A stretch of 64,000 nucleotides of DNA from Tubiluchus corallicola (GCA_030141605.1 JAQGDQ010000117.1:186001-250000); one strand, 5' to 3'. Counted from the stretch's first letter, positions 1 to 12,565 are shown. Program-made: numbers and translations. The notes: a model not told the origin generated them from the sequence alone.

Positions 1-1450
1 TGCAGTAACCTTGCACGATTTCAACGTCGCATGAAGTATCAAAATTTATGGGACAATTCAGAGGACGTAGTCATTATATGCCCGTAAAACGTATCCGTCT
101 TCTTTCTTCAAGAAACAATGACCTCGCAGAGTTTTCGTTAATTACTAGCAATTTGTGCATATCGCTCATTATAAACGGTACATCCGTCTCAACTTAATGT
201 TAGCTAATTATCCTAAGCATCTTAGAGTGTCCTGACGTAAACGCTAAATTTACTTCTTACAACCTACTGTGTTTACAGTTCATTAAATGCGAGCTTTTCA
301 GCTGAGTGAGTTTCTTATTGCACCCTCTGTAAATTTATTCATGCAATCAGGGAGGCAGGCAACTTTATACCAAAAATATCGAAAATCATCGATTTATAAA
401 TTTATTCACCACAATACATAATAAAAGATAACGAACAAATTTTAATACATAGTAACAAAATCTGCACGCATTATGCACAATGAAATAAACATAATTACCA
501 ATTCTAATGCAATTACACATAATCATGAATAAAAAAGAGCAGTATATTGAAAACACGACATGCGTTGTACAATTTGATCATCAACACACTGTTTATATAC
601 GGGCGAAAGACGTAGATTTGGAGAGATAAACGGGAGATAAGATTTGCAAAAGTAATTGTAGCACTCTTATCTCGGCTAGGGAAAACATAATTGGCATCTA
701 ACGTAGGCAGAGTGCTAATAAAAATCATTTCTTTTGGTTTTGTGATATGATTTGGTTTTGACTTTTAAAGTTCTAGAGACAACTTGCACAGCAGTGAAAT
801 TTTGCTTGTAAACTAAACCGTGACCAGGTTACGTTTACATAAAGTTTTGTGATTTATAGAAAGCTATACACACGAGGGTTATGAAACGTACTGAAATTCA
901 ACACACTTTCACCCCAACCAATATGAGTTCAGATGCTTTCCATAGCCTCGCTTCTACCGATAACTCCTCCACAACTGAAAACTCTACAGCACGCGTAGAA
1001 CTTGAGTAAAACTAAAGTAGACTGTTAATTGCTACAGCATTTCATTTTTTATTACTCTCTATTTATTTTAATAGAGTGCATTGCAAATATTGTCACAGTT
1101 GTTTCGTCTCCAATACTGCACTCTCGTACTTCCTCCTTTGCAATTTGGCCATTGGTGACGGGTTTGTGGCTGTTGGTACTGTTTGTTATGGTATTAATAA
1201 TTTGGAGCCCATGCAGTTGTACTTCATGCAGTTGGCTTGAATTAATTCATGGTTACCTACTTTTAAATTAAATAGTGCATTCTCATTTTATGGTATGTTC
1301 CTTCCCTTATACATGTATAACTTTTTTATAGTTGGTTCACGACATATCGTGTGCAGCACTTTCATATAATTTAAAGTTCTAGAGGTATGTTTCTCTTTTC
1401 TTCCTTAAATCAAAGCACATTGTGTTAGCTTAACATTTACAGTATATGTA
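1..1450. other. Non-coding region, nothing recognised
   Basis: AT-rich sequence without a convincing exon, repeat or RNA gene. A 42-codon ORF (881-1009, +) and a hydrophobic 80-codon ORF (1029-1271, +) occur but show no family motif and no supporting splice structure. Confidence 0.5.
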
Positions 1451-1453
1451 CGT

Positions 1454-1554
1454 ATGAATATGCATATATTCATGTATATATGCATGTACGTATGTTTGTC
1501 TTTATATCTACATAGTTATGTGTATATAAGTGTATGTATATGTGTATGGTCATA

Positions 1555-1612
<58 letters not shown>

Positions 1613-1810
1613 CGCGCGTGCGTGCGTGCGTGCGTGTGTATTGCAGGTACCTATGTTTGTCTTTATATCTACACAAAGTTATGTGTATATATCTGCATGC
1701 AGGTGTATGTATATGTGTATGGTCATATACATATGTGTGTGCGTGTGCGTGTACATGTGCGTGCGTGTGCGTGTGTGTGTGCATGCATGTGCGTATGTAT
1801 ATGTGATATA
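1454..1810. repeat. TG/GTAT microsatellite with an internal ~160-bp tandem duplication
   Basis: A (TG)n tract at about 1559-1608, grading into (TGCG)n to 1637, is flanked by two diverged copies of the same block. Copy 1 starts TATGTTTGTCTTTATATCTA at about 1489 and runs into GTGTATGGTCATATACAT before the TG tract. Copy 2 repeats both strings from about 1650 to 1733 and again ends in a TG-rich tract. Long ORFs here are translations of the repeat. Confidence 0.9.
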
Positions 1811-2169
1811 CTAACCTTACTAACCCTAATTTACATACACCTTATCCATCACTACATAAATTCTCTACATTCATTTTATCCAACTGCCAATTTGAAATGC
1901 GTTTACAAAAAATATATCTTTGTAAAGTAATCCCTATTGGCAATGTGTAGTCAACTAATATCTAGCAGCAGTAGTAACAGTATATCTAACGGGTGGTGGT
2001 ACTTTCGCCAACAAACACTCTATTTTTTTGCAAATTATTAATCATCATTCACCACGTCATTTTGTTTTTGCAAACTAATAGCTCTGATATTTTGTATTGA
2101 ATATGATACGTTGAATATTGTATTGAATATAGAATATTGTATTTAATATTGTATATATGCATGATTATA

Positions 2170-2240
2170 TATTTTGCAGGATTTTTTTTAGTATAATATG
2201 GTTTTTCAACCTTTTAACTTTGTGCCTCTTAACTCTAGCG
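2170..2240. repeat. Dispersed repeat copy 1 (pairs with 4010-4090)
   Basis: The string TAGTATAATATG followed by a T-run, CAACCTTTTAACTT and GTGCCTCT recurs with few differences at 4010-4090. The two copies are about 1.8 kb apart in the same orientation. They are probably fragments of one interspersed element; its type is unknown. Confidence 0.6.
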
Positions 2241-3126
2241 GCTAGCCTATGTGCGTAATACACGCAGACGAATTCGAACGTGCGCGAAGCCACGAACACC
2301 GAATGCGGCCGCAGCATATCGTAAAATGAACTGGTATTAAATTGAATTGATCGACCTGTGCTGCAGCTCAGAAGTTTTCCCATGTTGCCGGTACTTGCTC
2401 TTGCGGAATGTGTCAAACAATCTAAATCGTAAACATATAATTGCTATTTGTTACTCATATTTTTGTAAGTTTTACTAAGCAAAGTACTAGTGTGTAACAT
2501 CATTTAACTTTTAGCTACTTCCGTGCTTCCGCAGTACCCTCTCTGCCAAATGGCAGGCACTCACAATTTAAGAAATTGTGCAAGGTACAATACACTAATC
2601 ACTTTTTTGCAGTTGACACGTCATGATATTTGACACTAGTTGAAATCTGAACTTATTGAATTTCTTCTTTATAGCTGAGTAGCCCTTCTTCTATAGTTTG
2701 ATGCACTGTTAGCTGAGCAGGTTTATGTATTTGCTACGTAGGACACCTAGGCTCTGCTCGTACGAATAAGTACTAATTACTGGGGGATGTTGTTTGAATT
2801 GGGTGCATGGCCTATTAGCGATCGCATTAATTATAGAAAACTCATGTTTTACAGGAAGCTTCTATTACCAAGTAATAAAAGATTAGCAAGCGAAGTTTCA
2901 TATCAACATATCCATACAGTGGATGTTGGTACACTTGTTGAATGATATAGACGGAATTGCCATAGACAAAGAGTACATGGTAAGTAACAAAAAGCCAGAA
3001 TGGAGGAAAGAAATTAAAATGAAATACAAAATGAATGCAAGAAAATAGTGGGTACACACACAAAAATAAGAATTCTTAGGGAAAAAATGGGACCTCAAAG
3101 ACTACATAACAAAACTAATACCTCGG

Positions 3127-3441
3127 ATATTAAAAATATTATGGAGTTAAGACTAAATATGGTAAAAGTTAAACTAAACTATAACAAATCATTCATAAAT
3201 ATATAATTTTTCATGTCCACTGTGTATGGAGAAACAAGAGCTTACAGAGCATTTGTTTTCATGTAAGAAGTATGATAAAATCAGAGCAAACTATACAGCA
3301 GCAGGAGTTTCAATTGATGATGGTACAAGTGAATGTAGTAGTGAAGGGCCGTTGAAAGTCTCAAAGTTTGTACAAGACTGTCTGTGCTATAGAAAAATTA
3401 TGACAGTTGGGGACATGAATGAAAGCTGCGAGAATGAATAA
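3127..3441 (+). mobile_element. LINE ORF2 C-terminal remnant (zinc-knuckle end)
   Basis: Two adjoining frames give MELRLNMVKVKLNYNKSF and then, after a frameshift near 3205, SCPLCMEKQELTEHLFSCKK. The CPLC...E-x-x-H-L-F-x-x-C pattern is the Cys/His motif found after the reverse transcriptase of many non-LTR retrotransposons. The rest of the open frame to the stop at 3441 has no recognised motif. The upstream reverse transcriptase is absent, so this is a dead 3' fragment. Confidence 0.6.
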
Positions 3442-3654
3442 TATTCAAACTAATGCAATATTTTAAAGTCCTGGCAAATGTTTATCATTTGCCCACACCA
3501 GTGGAGAGGAGCACGAGTAATCACAGTAACTGATCCAATTAGTAATTTAATTTTCACCTGTTATTTAATTGAACAAAAAAGTTGAACCACTTGATGCACA
3601 TGGTCTGTAATGCACATGTATTATAATGCACATATAAAATATACGCACATACAC

Positions 3655-3775
3655 ACCCACATACACACACACACACACATACTAATAAGTATAGCGTCCC
3701 TACTTCGCGGAAATTCACTTATCTCGGGTGGGCCTGGAACGGAACACCTGCAACAAGCGAGGGAACACTGTATAT
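3655..3775. repeat. (CA)n plus a pogo/Tigger-like inverted-repeat transposon end
   Basis: A (CA)n tract at about 3660-3680 is followed at 3695-3774 by CGTCCCTACTTCGCGG, an inner palindromic section (CACTTATCTCGGGTGG) and AACAAGCGAGGGAACACTGT before a TA. The TTCGC...GCGAGGGAACACTGTA layout resembles the ends of pogo/Tigger-type MITEs widespread in animal genomes. The assignment rests on recall of that end pattern, not on a search. Confidence 0.45.
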
Positions 3776-3829
3776 ATACATGTACATATACATGACTGTA
3801 ATTAATCTAATCATCAGCAATGCATTGAT

Positions 3830-3995
3830 TGTGCGATGTAGTGTGTGTGGTATGGTGTGGATGGTATGGTATGGGTGGTTTTATTGAATATAGTGGGGTG
3901 TGAGTTGTCAGGTGGGGTTACATATGGTGTGGCTAGCATGATGATATGGGATGGTATGGATAATGTGGTAGGGATGGCATAGGTTGTTATTGTGG
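3830..3995. repeat. Degenerate GGTAT/GTGGT low-complexity tract
   Basis: G/T-rich sequence built from variants of GGTATG and GTGTGG (for example TGGTATGGTGTGGATGGTAT), with one AT-rich interruption. It lies about 280 bp upstream of the complexin start codon. Confidence 0.6.
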
Positions 3996-4009
3996 GTTTA
4001 TCCACAAAA

Positions 4010-4090
4010 TTATTTTGCAAGATTTGGTTAGTATAATATGTTTTTTCAGCCTTTTAACTTTAGTGCCTCTAATCTTAAACCTTAACTCTA
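4010..4090. repeat. Dispersed repeat copy 2 (pairs with 2170-2240)
   Basis: Near-identical to the copy at 2170-2240 over TAGTATAATATG, the T-run, CCTTTTAACTT and GTGCCTCT. It lies just upstream of a possible 5' leader exon boundary (TTGCTTTCAG ending near 4130). Confidence 0.55.
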
Positions 4091-4272
4091 CTGTATGTTA
4101 CATATCATGCTTTTGTTTTCTTGCTTTCAGTGTTTTCTTGGATAAGCGGAGACATACTACTAAGCAAATTCAGTACTCTTGCTGGATTCAGCTAATGAAC
4201 TTCGTTATAGGATTGCTTAACTTGTCTTGAGCCTTGCCGCATGGAAAATTGTAGGACCTCTCGTAGAACAAA

Positions 4273-7200
4273 ATGACAGCATATACCATGAACATGTTTG
4301 GAAAAACGGCACAATTCGCCGGAAAGGTAGCAGCAGCCAAAAATCTATAGTTTCAAAGAAAGTTTCAAAAATCTAGTTATTAGTACTTACTGCTTTTAAA
4401 GCCAGGATAAGTTGCTTAGTGTGTTGTTTATCATGGCAACCCAAAAACACAAGACAGGAAATCTTTTTTATAAGCGCTCCACAGATATGTGTGACTACAC
4501 GCAGCAGTTTGCGTGATCTTTAATGTTGCTTAGTCTTAGATTACATGATTCTCTCTTTGAACAACAAATGATTATTCGTACTCTTTCATTGTTTTAAAGC
4601 TTTTCTGCAGCTGTTGTGATGGCTTAATAATGAATCAGCATTGTGTAAAAACCGAGGACTAAGTGATATATATGAACACTTGAAGCGTTAAAAAACTATT
4701 TGCTTGACATATATGCAGGTATCAAAACTGAATACAGTACTTGATGATGCTGGTGACAAAAACGACGATGATGATGTTCAGCTAACAAGAAAAGAAAAAA
4801 AGAAGTTGAAAAAAGAAGAACTGGAAGAACAAAGAAAACAGGAAGAATTGAGGTAATGTGTTAGTTAAAGACTTGCTGCCCGTATTTCTTGACTTTCTAG
4901 ATAAGTTTTTTCTGAGTTTATCAAAACTAATGTATGGATTTTTGTTACAAATATATGATAGAAAAAACACCCAACTGAAATAAATTGTAATACCCTTTAG
5001 TAATTAGTTAAATTTGGATAATTATTTATGATAACAATATCAGTTAAATGTTCATTTTAAGCCAAAATATAAAAAGATGCTATGCTGCATAACAATGTAT
5101 AGATGTCAGTACTGGTTTCTATGTTTACAGATAATTAAGACGTGTGCGACTTATGACTGCTTGACATTATGACTCGACTGCAACTTTGTTAATTAATTAT
5201 ACCAAACCAGCCTAAACTGATAATTCCTTTTATTTTTTAAACAAATTAATTTTGAATCTCTGCTTGTTTCTACAAATTTATCATGCCTTGCATGTAGGGG
5301 CGCGCTGCTTGAATATACATTAAATATATGGGTCCGACTTGTGCACAATTTGGCTTACGACCAATCCTCTGAAACCAATTGTGATCGCTAGACATCAACT
5401 TCTTTTAGTGGACATAAAAATCAGATCGTACTCTGTAATAACAAGCACTTATTTACCAACAGTTGACAATTTGAAGTAAAAGTTAATGTGCACAACTTCA
5501 AAAACCAATCCTGTGTTTGGTAATTTGTAAGCTTGTTTTTGAATTGCATTATCCATTGATGAAATTCCCTCTGCCACTTTGCAGTAATCTCATATGATCA
5601 CTGATAGGCAAAAAACAATGGTCTAGCAGTGAAACAAGACTATACATATTAAATATACCATGTTTGTGAAATTTTAATGCTGAAAACGAGATTAGTGTTT
5701 CTAAAATGTAACTAATACTTAAAGGAAATCTGTACCAATAGCCCATGTATGATGTACTGAAAAACAAACAGTAGCTGCATGTGTTAAGAACGATTTACGT
5801 TGAAGAATTTTTGTTATTGTTATAACAGTGTCACTATATCTAAATATGCAATGCAGAATAAATATTTTTTTCATTTTTGCTGATTTTTGCTGCATAGGAA
5901 AATCATGGAAATGGTAAGACCTTTTATACTGATAGATATACTCACATAAGTTACATCACCCAGTTTTTTACATTCTTAATGCCTTGCTGAACAAAATAGT
6001 GCAGTTGTATTTTTATTCATAGTTATGGTTATACTTTTTGGATAGCATGTGTATTTAAGACAATGAAATTTAAAACCAAATTTTAAAACTGTTTATACCC
6101 ATTTCTGTAACTCCTCCCAAAGTTAAATTATATGAGAATATTATGACCTATAGTGAAACATATGTGAAATGTAGGCTAGATATAGTCATCTATGGCCAAA
6201 TGTAGTCCAGTATAATTTTAGAGATTACAAAGCTTTATCAAGCACTGTTAAGAAAAGGGAGATCTACATGTAAGTGTGTGTGGGCACATGGTAATTTGTA
6301 ACAGTTAATTTAATATCAATGTTGAGTGTACTTTTTCATTATTTTTGAACCAAAATGTGGCATTATACGAATTAGTCATTTAGTCTTGGCCATAGATGAA
6401 ATGATTCAGCAAAATATCCTACCATAATTTGCCAAAATGTCTGAAATTTATTGAAACTGATGTTTGTAAAATAGCATGCTCATTTCAGTTTAAAGTCTGA
6501 AAAATAGCTTAAAATGAGGAGGTGCATTGCTTTTTGTGGTACTGCCCCAAATCCCCATTAAGAAACTTAAGCAATTCCCATCCTCCATTTAATAGACTTG
6601 CTGAATACACAGGTATGTTAAGCCTAATCTAGTATCTAGGTAAATTTTATAACAATTGCAAAGCAAATTTCACTTTAACTTGTTGATAAAACCTGATATA
6701 TTTTGCTTCAAATTAACATATATGATTTATCTTGAATTTCACTATATTCAGGATTTAGGCATAATAACTACATACTAGTGAATTTTTTAGGTTAAAACAT
6801 GAAGAGGAGCGTTCCAGGAGGCAAGCAGAAAGAGCAAGCTTAAGAAATGCCATGCGAGAAAAATATGGATTGAAAGAAAATGAGAAAGACAAAATACTCG
6901 TTCAACAGAAGTCTGTAGGCTCTGTAAGTATCAAGTCAATTCTAATGATTTGATCAAAAAATATAGAATTTTGTATTATTAAAGTTCTCTGTTCCTGCGG
7001 AAGCATTAAGTAGCTCCTGTAGGTTGCCATTTCTGCCATTATCTAATCTTAAATTTGAGCAGTGTACTAAAGGGGGAATATCACCAAAATTAAGTCGCGA
7101 TTATATTGTGAATAGAAATACGTTCCTCATTCTTCATGAAAATTTCATGTTTAAGAATCCTTGGCAAAAGTTTGGATAAAATTGTACACGAAACGAACAT

Positions 7201-10200
7201 ATGACTAGGCCGCCATTGAGCATGTATGTGCGCCTGCGCCTCTGGTGGCGAAATTGCCGTACTACAGATGAAACTTGGAAAAATGCCCAAGGGGAGAACG
7301 ATTGTACACAACACCAGTTTGAGTATTTGTTTACATCGACAAACAGTGTTCAGCATACAGTACTTTTACGCAGTTTATACCTAGTGACGGTATCACGATA
7401 AAGATTAGCTTATTGTGAATTGAATGCGTGATTTGCTCGGTATCGGTCTGATTATTCTTATTGAAAAACGGTTGTGGAATGTGTTACACTAGGATTCAGC
7501 AATTAGACGGGATGCAGCAGTCAGACGGAAAGTATAGAAATACGAAGCTAAAATATAATAATTTTTAGTTTCCAATGAGCAACAGAATATTATTGAAGCA
7601 ATGAAAGTACAATCTAAAAACCTGGATTCACTCCTACAATCTGTGTGATAATTTCTCTGCGGTTTGCTTTGAAACGTGAGTTTAGAACATGATGAATATT
7701 GTGCTTACACTTTGGAGAGATTCAGTCAGATGCAGTTTTTTTGTAGTGTCTTTTTTGTTTCATTTTAAGCCCAAGTACATAGTTTATCGATGCAGTTTAG
7801 TCATCTCGAGATTTGTATCCATTTCAATAAAATATCACAATTACATTATGATATATCACAATTTCATCGAACCACATTATATCATTAGTTTTTTATTTTG
7901 TAAAAGTGGATAGTAATTATATTAATAATAAATGTATTATTATCATTAATTTTTATTTCAGTCTGACTGACCACAAGAATTTTATTCAATCTTAATATTT
8001 TAATATTACTGCTGTGTAAAAATAAACACAACATGATGTTATCATGTAAAAACAAAAGCTAATGAACAACAGTTAAAGTTCTGGTTGGTATTAAAAGTCT
8101 TACAGATTTAAATAACTGAAACACGACGAAGTTAAAAATGTTCATATACATTTAATCAATAAGTCTACAGCTAATATGTTATACTCTCTGTGTCCATGGG
8201 GTTCACATATTTTTTGTCGAGGCTGATAAAATGGAGCTGTCACTAAAAATTGTCACACTAGCATTATAATTATGCTTCAGTGATTTTCTCTGTGTTTACA
8301 AATTCATTAATTCTTCTAGCAGAATGAAGTTGCTATATCGGACTTGTTTTACAAGAAAAGAAGTTTTGTTACCAAGGCCCACACTTTTGCAGCTTGTATT
8401 GCTGACGATGTTTTCAATTAATGCCACGAGAATTTTCACAATATGCTGTAGGCCTGCTTTTGCGCAATGATTGTTTACACTCTATTAGAACATACTATAA
8501 TGAACCTATAACTTTCGACGGTAGTAAAATATATCGCTTTTGATGAAAACATGTGAATGAGCGCAATGACAATCGCTTCTATCAGCTGACTACCTTTCCG
8601 AACCAAGGTCAAATTCTGTAATGTAGTAATAACAGCTTTATTTTTAGCTCAGTTGTGTACCACAGTATCACAACAAGCTGCGGGTACACTCTGTTACGTC
8701 ATCAGCCTGAGCTGCGCTAGTTCAATTTTTTTACCGGGAGAGGCGTGAGTGCAGCTCCATGGCGTTTCCTGTGAGATACAAAAAAGTTAATTACTCATTA
8801 ATTAGACAACGTACTGCTAGACAAATTTTGCCAAGTTCTTCCCGGGGAAGGCAACTATAAAATAAGTTTAACTTGATTTTCATGATATTCCCCCTTTAAT
8901 AGTGCAGATCAGACAGCTACAGATGCGAATCTGTAACTGCAAAAATGTACATTCTTATATTGAGACTCCATACTAGCTGTTCATTCTTGAAAGATAAGCA
9001 ACTAAATTAACTAAAAATTTTGTTAACTTGTCTGTTTTTCATTTTTTTCTGATATGCGGCTAGTCAATTGTTTACTAATGTACAGTCAAATAATAAATGA
9101 TATACAGACTGAGGGCTTAATAAGCAGTTACATGTACTATTAGGAGCATAGCCAATTTTGGACAAAAATTTCTTAAAGTTTCCCTACTTAAGTAATAAAC
9201 TGAAAGCTAAAACTTCTAATTTTCTCTTGCCCAAAGAGACAGGGAATTGCATGGGCGTATTAAAAACTTTTATCGGGTTAATACTGGTGTTTGTACATTG
9301 GTACTTGTGGCGACATCTATTTGTCCACATATGCAACACATAATTGTCAATGTCACTTTTCTTGTATTGAAACGTAGGTGGTGGTAAAGATGCTATATCA
9401 GTGTTACGCCAGTTTATATCTTTACTGATTTTTAAAAATTTGCCTGTATAGGTTAGTAATTGACGTAAAAAGTGATTATGGTTAAGATGAGGATTTGCAT
9501 GACTATTAATCAAGTGTAATTTGAAAATATCATCATTTGAGGCAGATAGGACTTTCAGAATAAATTTTGCATCTACACTTTTAAAGATCATGTCGAGAGG
9601 TGGCAGACCACGAGACGGGTGAAAATTACTGCCTGTTCCAGTTTTCATAACATCATATATAAGATCATCAAAAAAGCTATGTTTACGCACCATCCAAGCT
9701 GAAGCACCATACAAAATTATAGGTAGTACAAGGGTTTTAAAGAGCAAGATTACAGTATAGAGACTAAAACCTTTGCAGAGGGTACATTTTCGTTTGATTT
9801 GTAACCATCTATACCATGCTTTTTTCCTGACGTTATTGATTTGTAACTTAAAAAGCAACTGCTTGTCTATAACAACACCTAGCACCTTACTGTTGTGCAT
9901 GTAATTAATGCTTTGATTCCCAATTTTCAAAATGACATTTTGGTTTTCCATGCCAAAAGGTGAAACCTCAGTTTTACCAAGTGAGCAGTTAATAGCCTGT
10001 CTCCATTTTCAACACCAGATATGAAGCCTATCACGGCACTGCTGTCCTAAGTTCATTGTATCTGCATCTGTAGAGCCCGATGCAAGGATTGTGTCGTCAT
10101 CAGCGTATTTGAAAGAATCAACCCTCGGGAGAGTCAGTATTTGTTTAAACATATTTGACACATAGAAAATGAAAAGTAAAGGTGAGACAACCGAACTCTG

Positions 10201-12565
10201 GGGAACCCCAATCTTACAGTCATATTCACATGAAGTATAACTTCCAAGTTTAATACATACTTTTCTATTATAAAGAAAATATTTGAGTAACCCTAATATC
10301 TTTCCCTGTGTACCAGATGCTATCGAATGCACGTTGAAAATCGCAACAGATAGCCAGAGATTGGATTTCCTGTAATTGATTTTCTTGTATACTGGAAATT
10401 AAATGCACTAAGTACCGCCCGCAATTGTGATCAGGCATGAAACCTTCTTGTTCTTTGTCGATAAGTGCATTTTCGAGCATAAATTTTCTTAGACGGTTTG
10501 TAATTAGCCATTCTGCAAATTTTCCAAAGTAAGATGATATTGTTATTGGCCTAAAACTTCCAGGATCAGTATAAGTAGCTTTATTTTCTTTTTTGATAAA
10601 GATGACTTTAGAGTGGCACCGTACCCAGATACTTTGTGCCATAACAAAGGTTACATAAATGTAAAAAACTGCTTTGGCCCAAAAACCAAGATTATTTATC
10701 ATTAACGGATGAAATCCATCACAATCAACGCCTTTACCAAATATGGGAGTCTCTTTGATGGCTGAATTTAAATCATTCTTGCAAAAGTCAGAGTTAATTA
10801 CATGGAGTTCATAAATACCAGTTACACTGTGTTATACAGTTAGAATGCAATAAGCCTTTTCACAGTTCCAGGGATTGATGATGTTCGTGAAAAGGTCAGA
10901 GGTTAAGTGTACTAGACAACGTATTTGTGTAGATGACAATGCCTCGCAGCCCAAGTTACTGTAATAGTAACAGTTTTATCAGCTAGCTAGAACCTTGTCT
11001 AGTTCATTTTTTCTTGTTCCGAAGCAACATCCTGCTAGTAAATCATTCTACACCCAGACTAATGCATAATTAAGTAAAATCCACGTCAAACAACTGAAGT
11101 TATCGAACTGATCCTGCTGAATGCTTTGTTTTATACACATGTCATTTGACGGTTGTAGCTAAGATGCCTTGCTGTGGTACACTTAACCTTTGACCTGCAG
11201 CAACTGTGCATGCAGCCGTGCACACAACGAAACTGTGAAAAGATTTATTAAAGATGGTTGTGCGATAAGTTTGCTTAAGCGGTAGCTTTTAAGAAGGTGC
11301 TCGTTCAGTTTACCATGAATAATTTTAAACCTAGTCAAAAATTTAAAGTAGTAGCAAAACATTTACTGCCATGTGAGAAAGTTGTGTGGTACAATCCCGA
11401 CTTTATAATTAATCTTCATTTAATCAGATTATTTTACACTGTCTTGCCATATTTGGTTTTCTCCCTCTCATTTTGATTGTTTTACATGTGATGTATTTTG
11501 GTTGTTAATTCATTGCTAAATTCCTTGACTACTATTAAAGTTTTTATTTAAAGCAAAACAGGACGATTTTTCATATCCAACACCATTTTGAAGTACTGTA
11601 AAATATATACATTTTAACTCAAACATAATGCCAAAGCATTTCTGATAATTAAATAATAGGTTAAAAACTTAATTAACAGGCCAGCTAGTGATGACATCAC
11701 AAACGAAGATAATTTCCAACAGCACAAACAGAATGTGTTTAATGTGTTTGCGAAAGTGAAAATTGAAGTACAGTGCTACTATACAACATTCAGTGTCATA
11801 CAAAAACTCCAAAAATTTTAAAATAAAAATGAAATTTTAAACTTACCTTTATGCTCACACATGAGCTCTCAAACGTGCGTATTATGTCACAAATGATCAA
11901 CTGATGTACAGCACATGTTTTTCATACAACGCGTTTCCGAAATGCAGGTCTAGTGCCAATCTAACCAACAAATGGTGAAATGCATGTGATAGGGAAGAAC
12001 TAACTGTGAGAACAGGAGTATTCCTTAGTGTTATAATAGTTCTTTCACGTAAGTCATTCTTTAAAAAGTAGTATGTTCCCTTTCGATGTTTCAAAAAATA
12101 GATTGCTTTGACCTACAGTTTAGGATTGGGTCCAGTTTTCCTTTAAGTAGCTGTGCATTGGCCCTGCAATGGTGAACATAGGGATTAGTAGTTAGTAGTA
12201 CTTTGCCTTTCTTTTTGAACACAGTGTTTTGAATTAACTGTTGAACTAAGCACTGTAAGTCTTTCTGTTTCTAACTTGGAATACCAGGAATCTTATTTTA
12301 AATTATTATTGTAATCTAAATACGTGTTTTTTTAATATTTGTGGTCAGTGAGTAGCTAAGACACACTAGTGTTGTCTCTTGTAAAGTGATTTTCAACTTG
12401 ACAAAGTTTGTTATTTGTTAGGAATCATCAGAGCCAAAGAAAGGTCTTTTTGCGAAGCCTACAGTATCGCATACAGAACCAACTGATCAAAACTTAAACG
12501 TGGAGGACAACTTACCATTAGAAGAAAAGAGAAAAAGAAAAAAAGATAATTGTTCACTAATGTAG
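4273..12565 (+). CDS. CPLX: Complexin, CAAX-tailed (CPLX3/4-like), 4 coding exons
   Basis: Complexins are small cytosolic helical proteins that bind the assembled SNARE bundle and clamp or promote synaptic vesicle fusion. Predicted coding exons are 4273-4326, 4719-4852, 6791-6923 and 12422-12565 (phases 0, 2, 0), giving 154 aa, a normal complexin length. Residues about 45-70 form a K/E-rich accessory helix. Residues 70-93 carry the SNARE-binding central helix, with the string QAERASLRNAMREKYGLKEN; vertebrate CPLX3/4 have a similar AERATLR...RDKY...KNE block. The protein ends in a polybasic stretch and CSLM, a CAAX box whose terminal Met predicts farnesylation, as in vertebrate CPLX3/4 and insect complexins. 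An AATAAA at 12823 fits the 3' end. Exon 1 is short, so the start is the least certain part; the ATG at 4273 was chosen because it keeps phase with exon 2. Intron 3 (5.5 kb) holds two transposons and one inverted-repeat element. Confidence 0.85.
7067..8899. mobile_element. TA-flanked inverted-repeat DNA element (~1.8 kb) in complexin intron 3
   Basis: The left end CTAAAGGGGGAATATCA (7067-7083) and the reverse complement of the right end, TTAAAGGGGGAATATCA (8899-8883), match at 16 of 17 positions, and similarity continues inward (AAAATNAAG). Both ends are bordered by TA (7065-7066 and 8900-8901), consistent with a TA target-site duplication. No transposase is evident, so it is probably non-autonomous. 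The TA target suggests the Tc1/mariner/pogo realm, but other TA-targeting families are possible. Confidence 0.65.
9061..10815 (-). mobile_element. 5'-truncated non-LTR retrotransposon with nearly complete reverse transcriptase (pseudogenised)
   Basis: Reading the minus strand from about 10815, the ORF gives reverse-transcriptase fingers (GKGVDCDGFHPLM, PGSFRPITISSYFGK), motif A (CCDFQRAFDSI), GVPQSSVVSPLLF, the catalytic YADD box (FKYADDDTILASG), the thumb (SKVLGVVIDKQL) and a Cys/His end (CNCLLSPQSVYHLLFDC). Breaks are a frameshift near 10320, a TGA at 10009-10011 where a Trp would be expected, and a TAG at 9184-9186. Conceptual coding ends near 9064. No endonuclease or ORF1 is present, so the copy is 5'-truncated and dead. 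The organisation resembles the Jockey/I group, but the clade is uncertain. It lies in complexin intron 3, antisense to the gene. Confidence 0.88.
10856..11242 (-). mobile_element. 387-bp MITE, copy A, in complexin intron 3
   Basis: It is bounded by perfect 12-bp inverted repeats CTTTTCACAGTT (10856-10867) and AACTGTGAAAAG (11231-11242). A second inverted pair lies inside: GGTCAGAGGTTAAGTGTAC (10894-10912) and GTACACTTAACCTTTGACC (11177-11195), 18 of 19 matching. The reverse complement aligns along its length with 34455-34845. No coding capacity and no convincing target-site duplication were seen. Confidence 0.8.

Noticed and set aside
881-1009. 42-codon Ser/Thr-rich ORF on the plus strand
   Set aside because: No family motif, no splice context and no partner exon; open by chance at this length.
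1029-1271. 80-codon hydrophobic ORF resembling a membrane protein
   Set aside because: T-rich DNA yields hydrophobic translations; no homology or exon structure seen.
1454-1930. Long Cys/Val-rich ORFs on both strands
   Set aside because: They are translations of the TG/TGCG microsatellite.
5899-5914. Possible 16-nt microexon in complexin intron 2 (KIMEM)
   Set aside because: It has splice-like borders but is not a multiple of three and would force a stop in the next exon; complexin spacing also fits without it.
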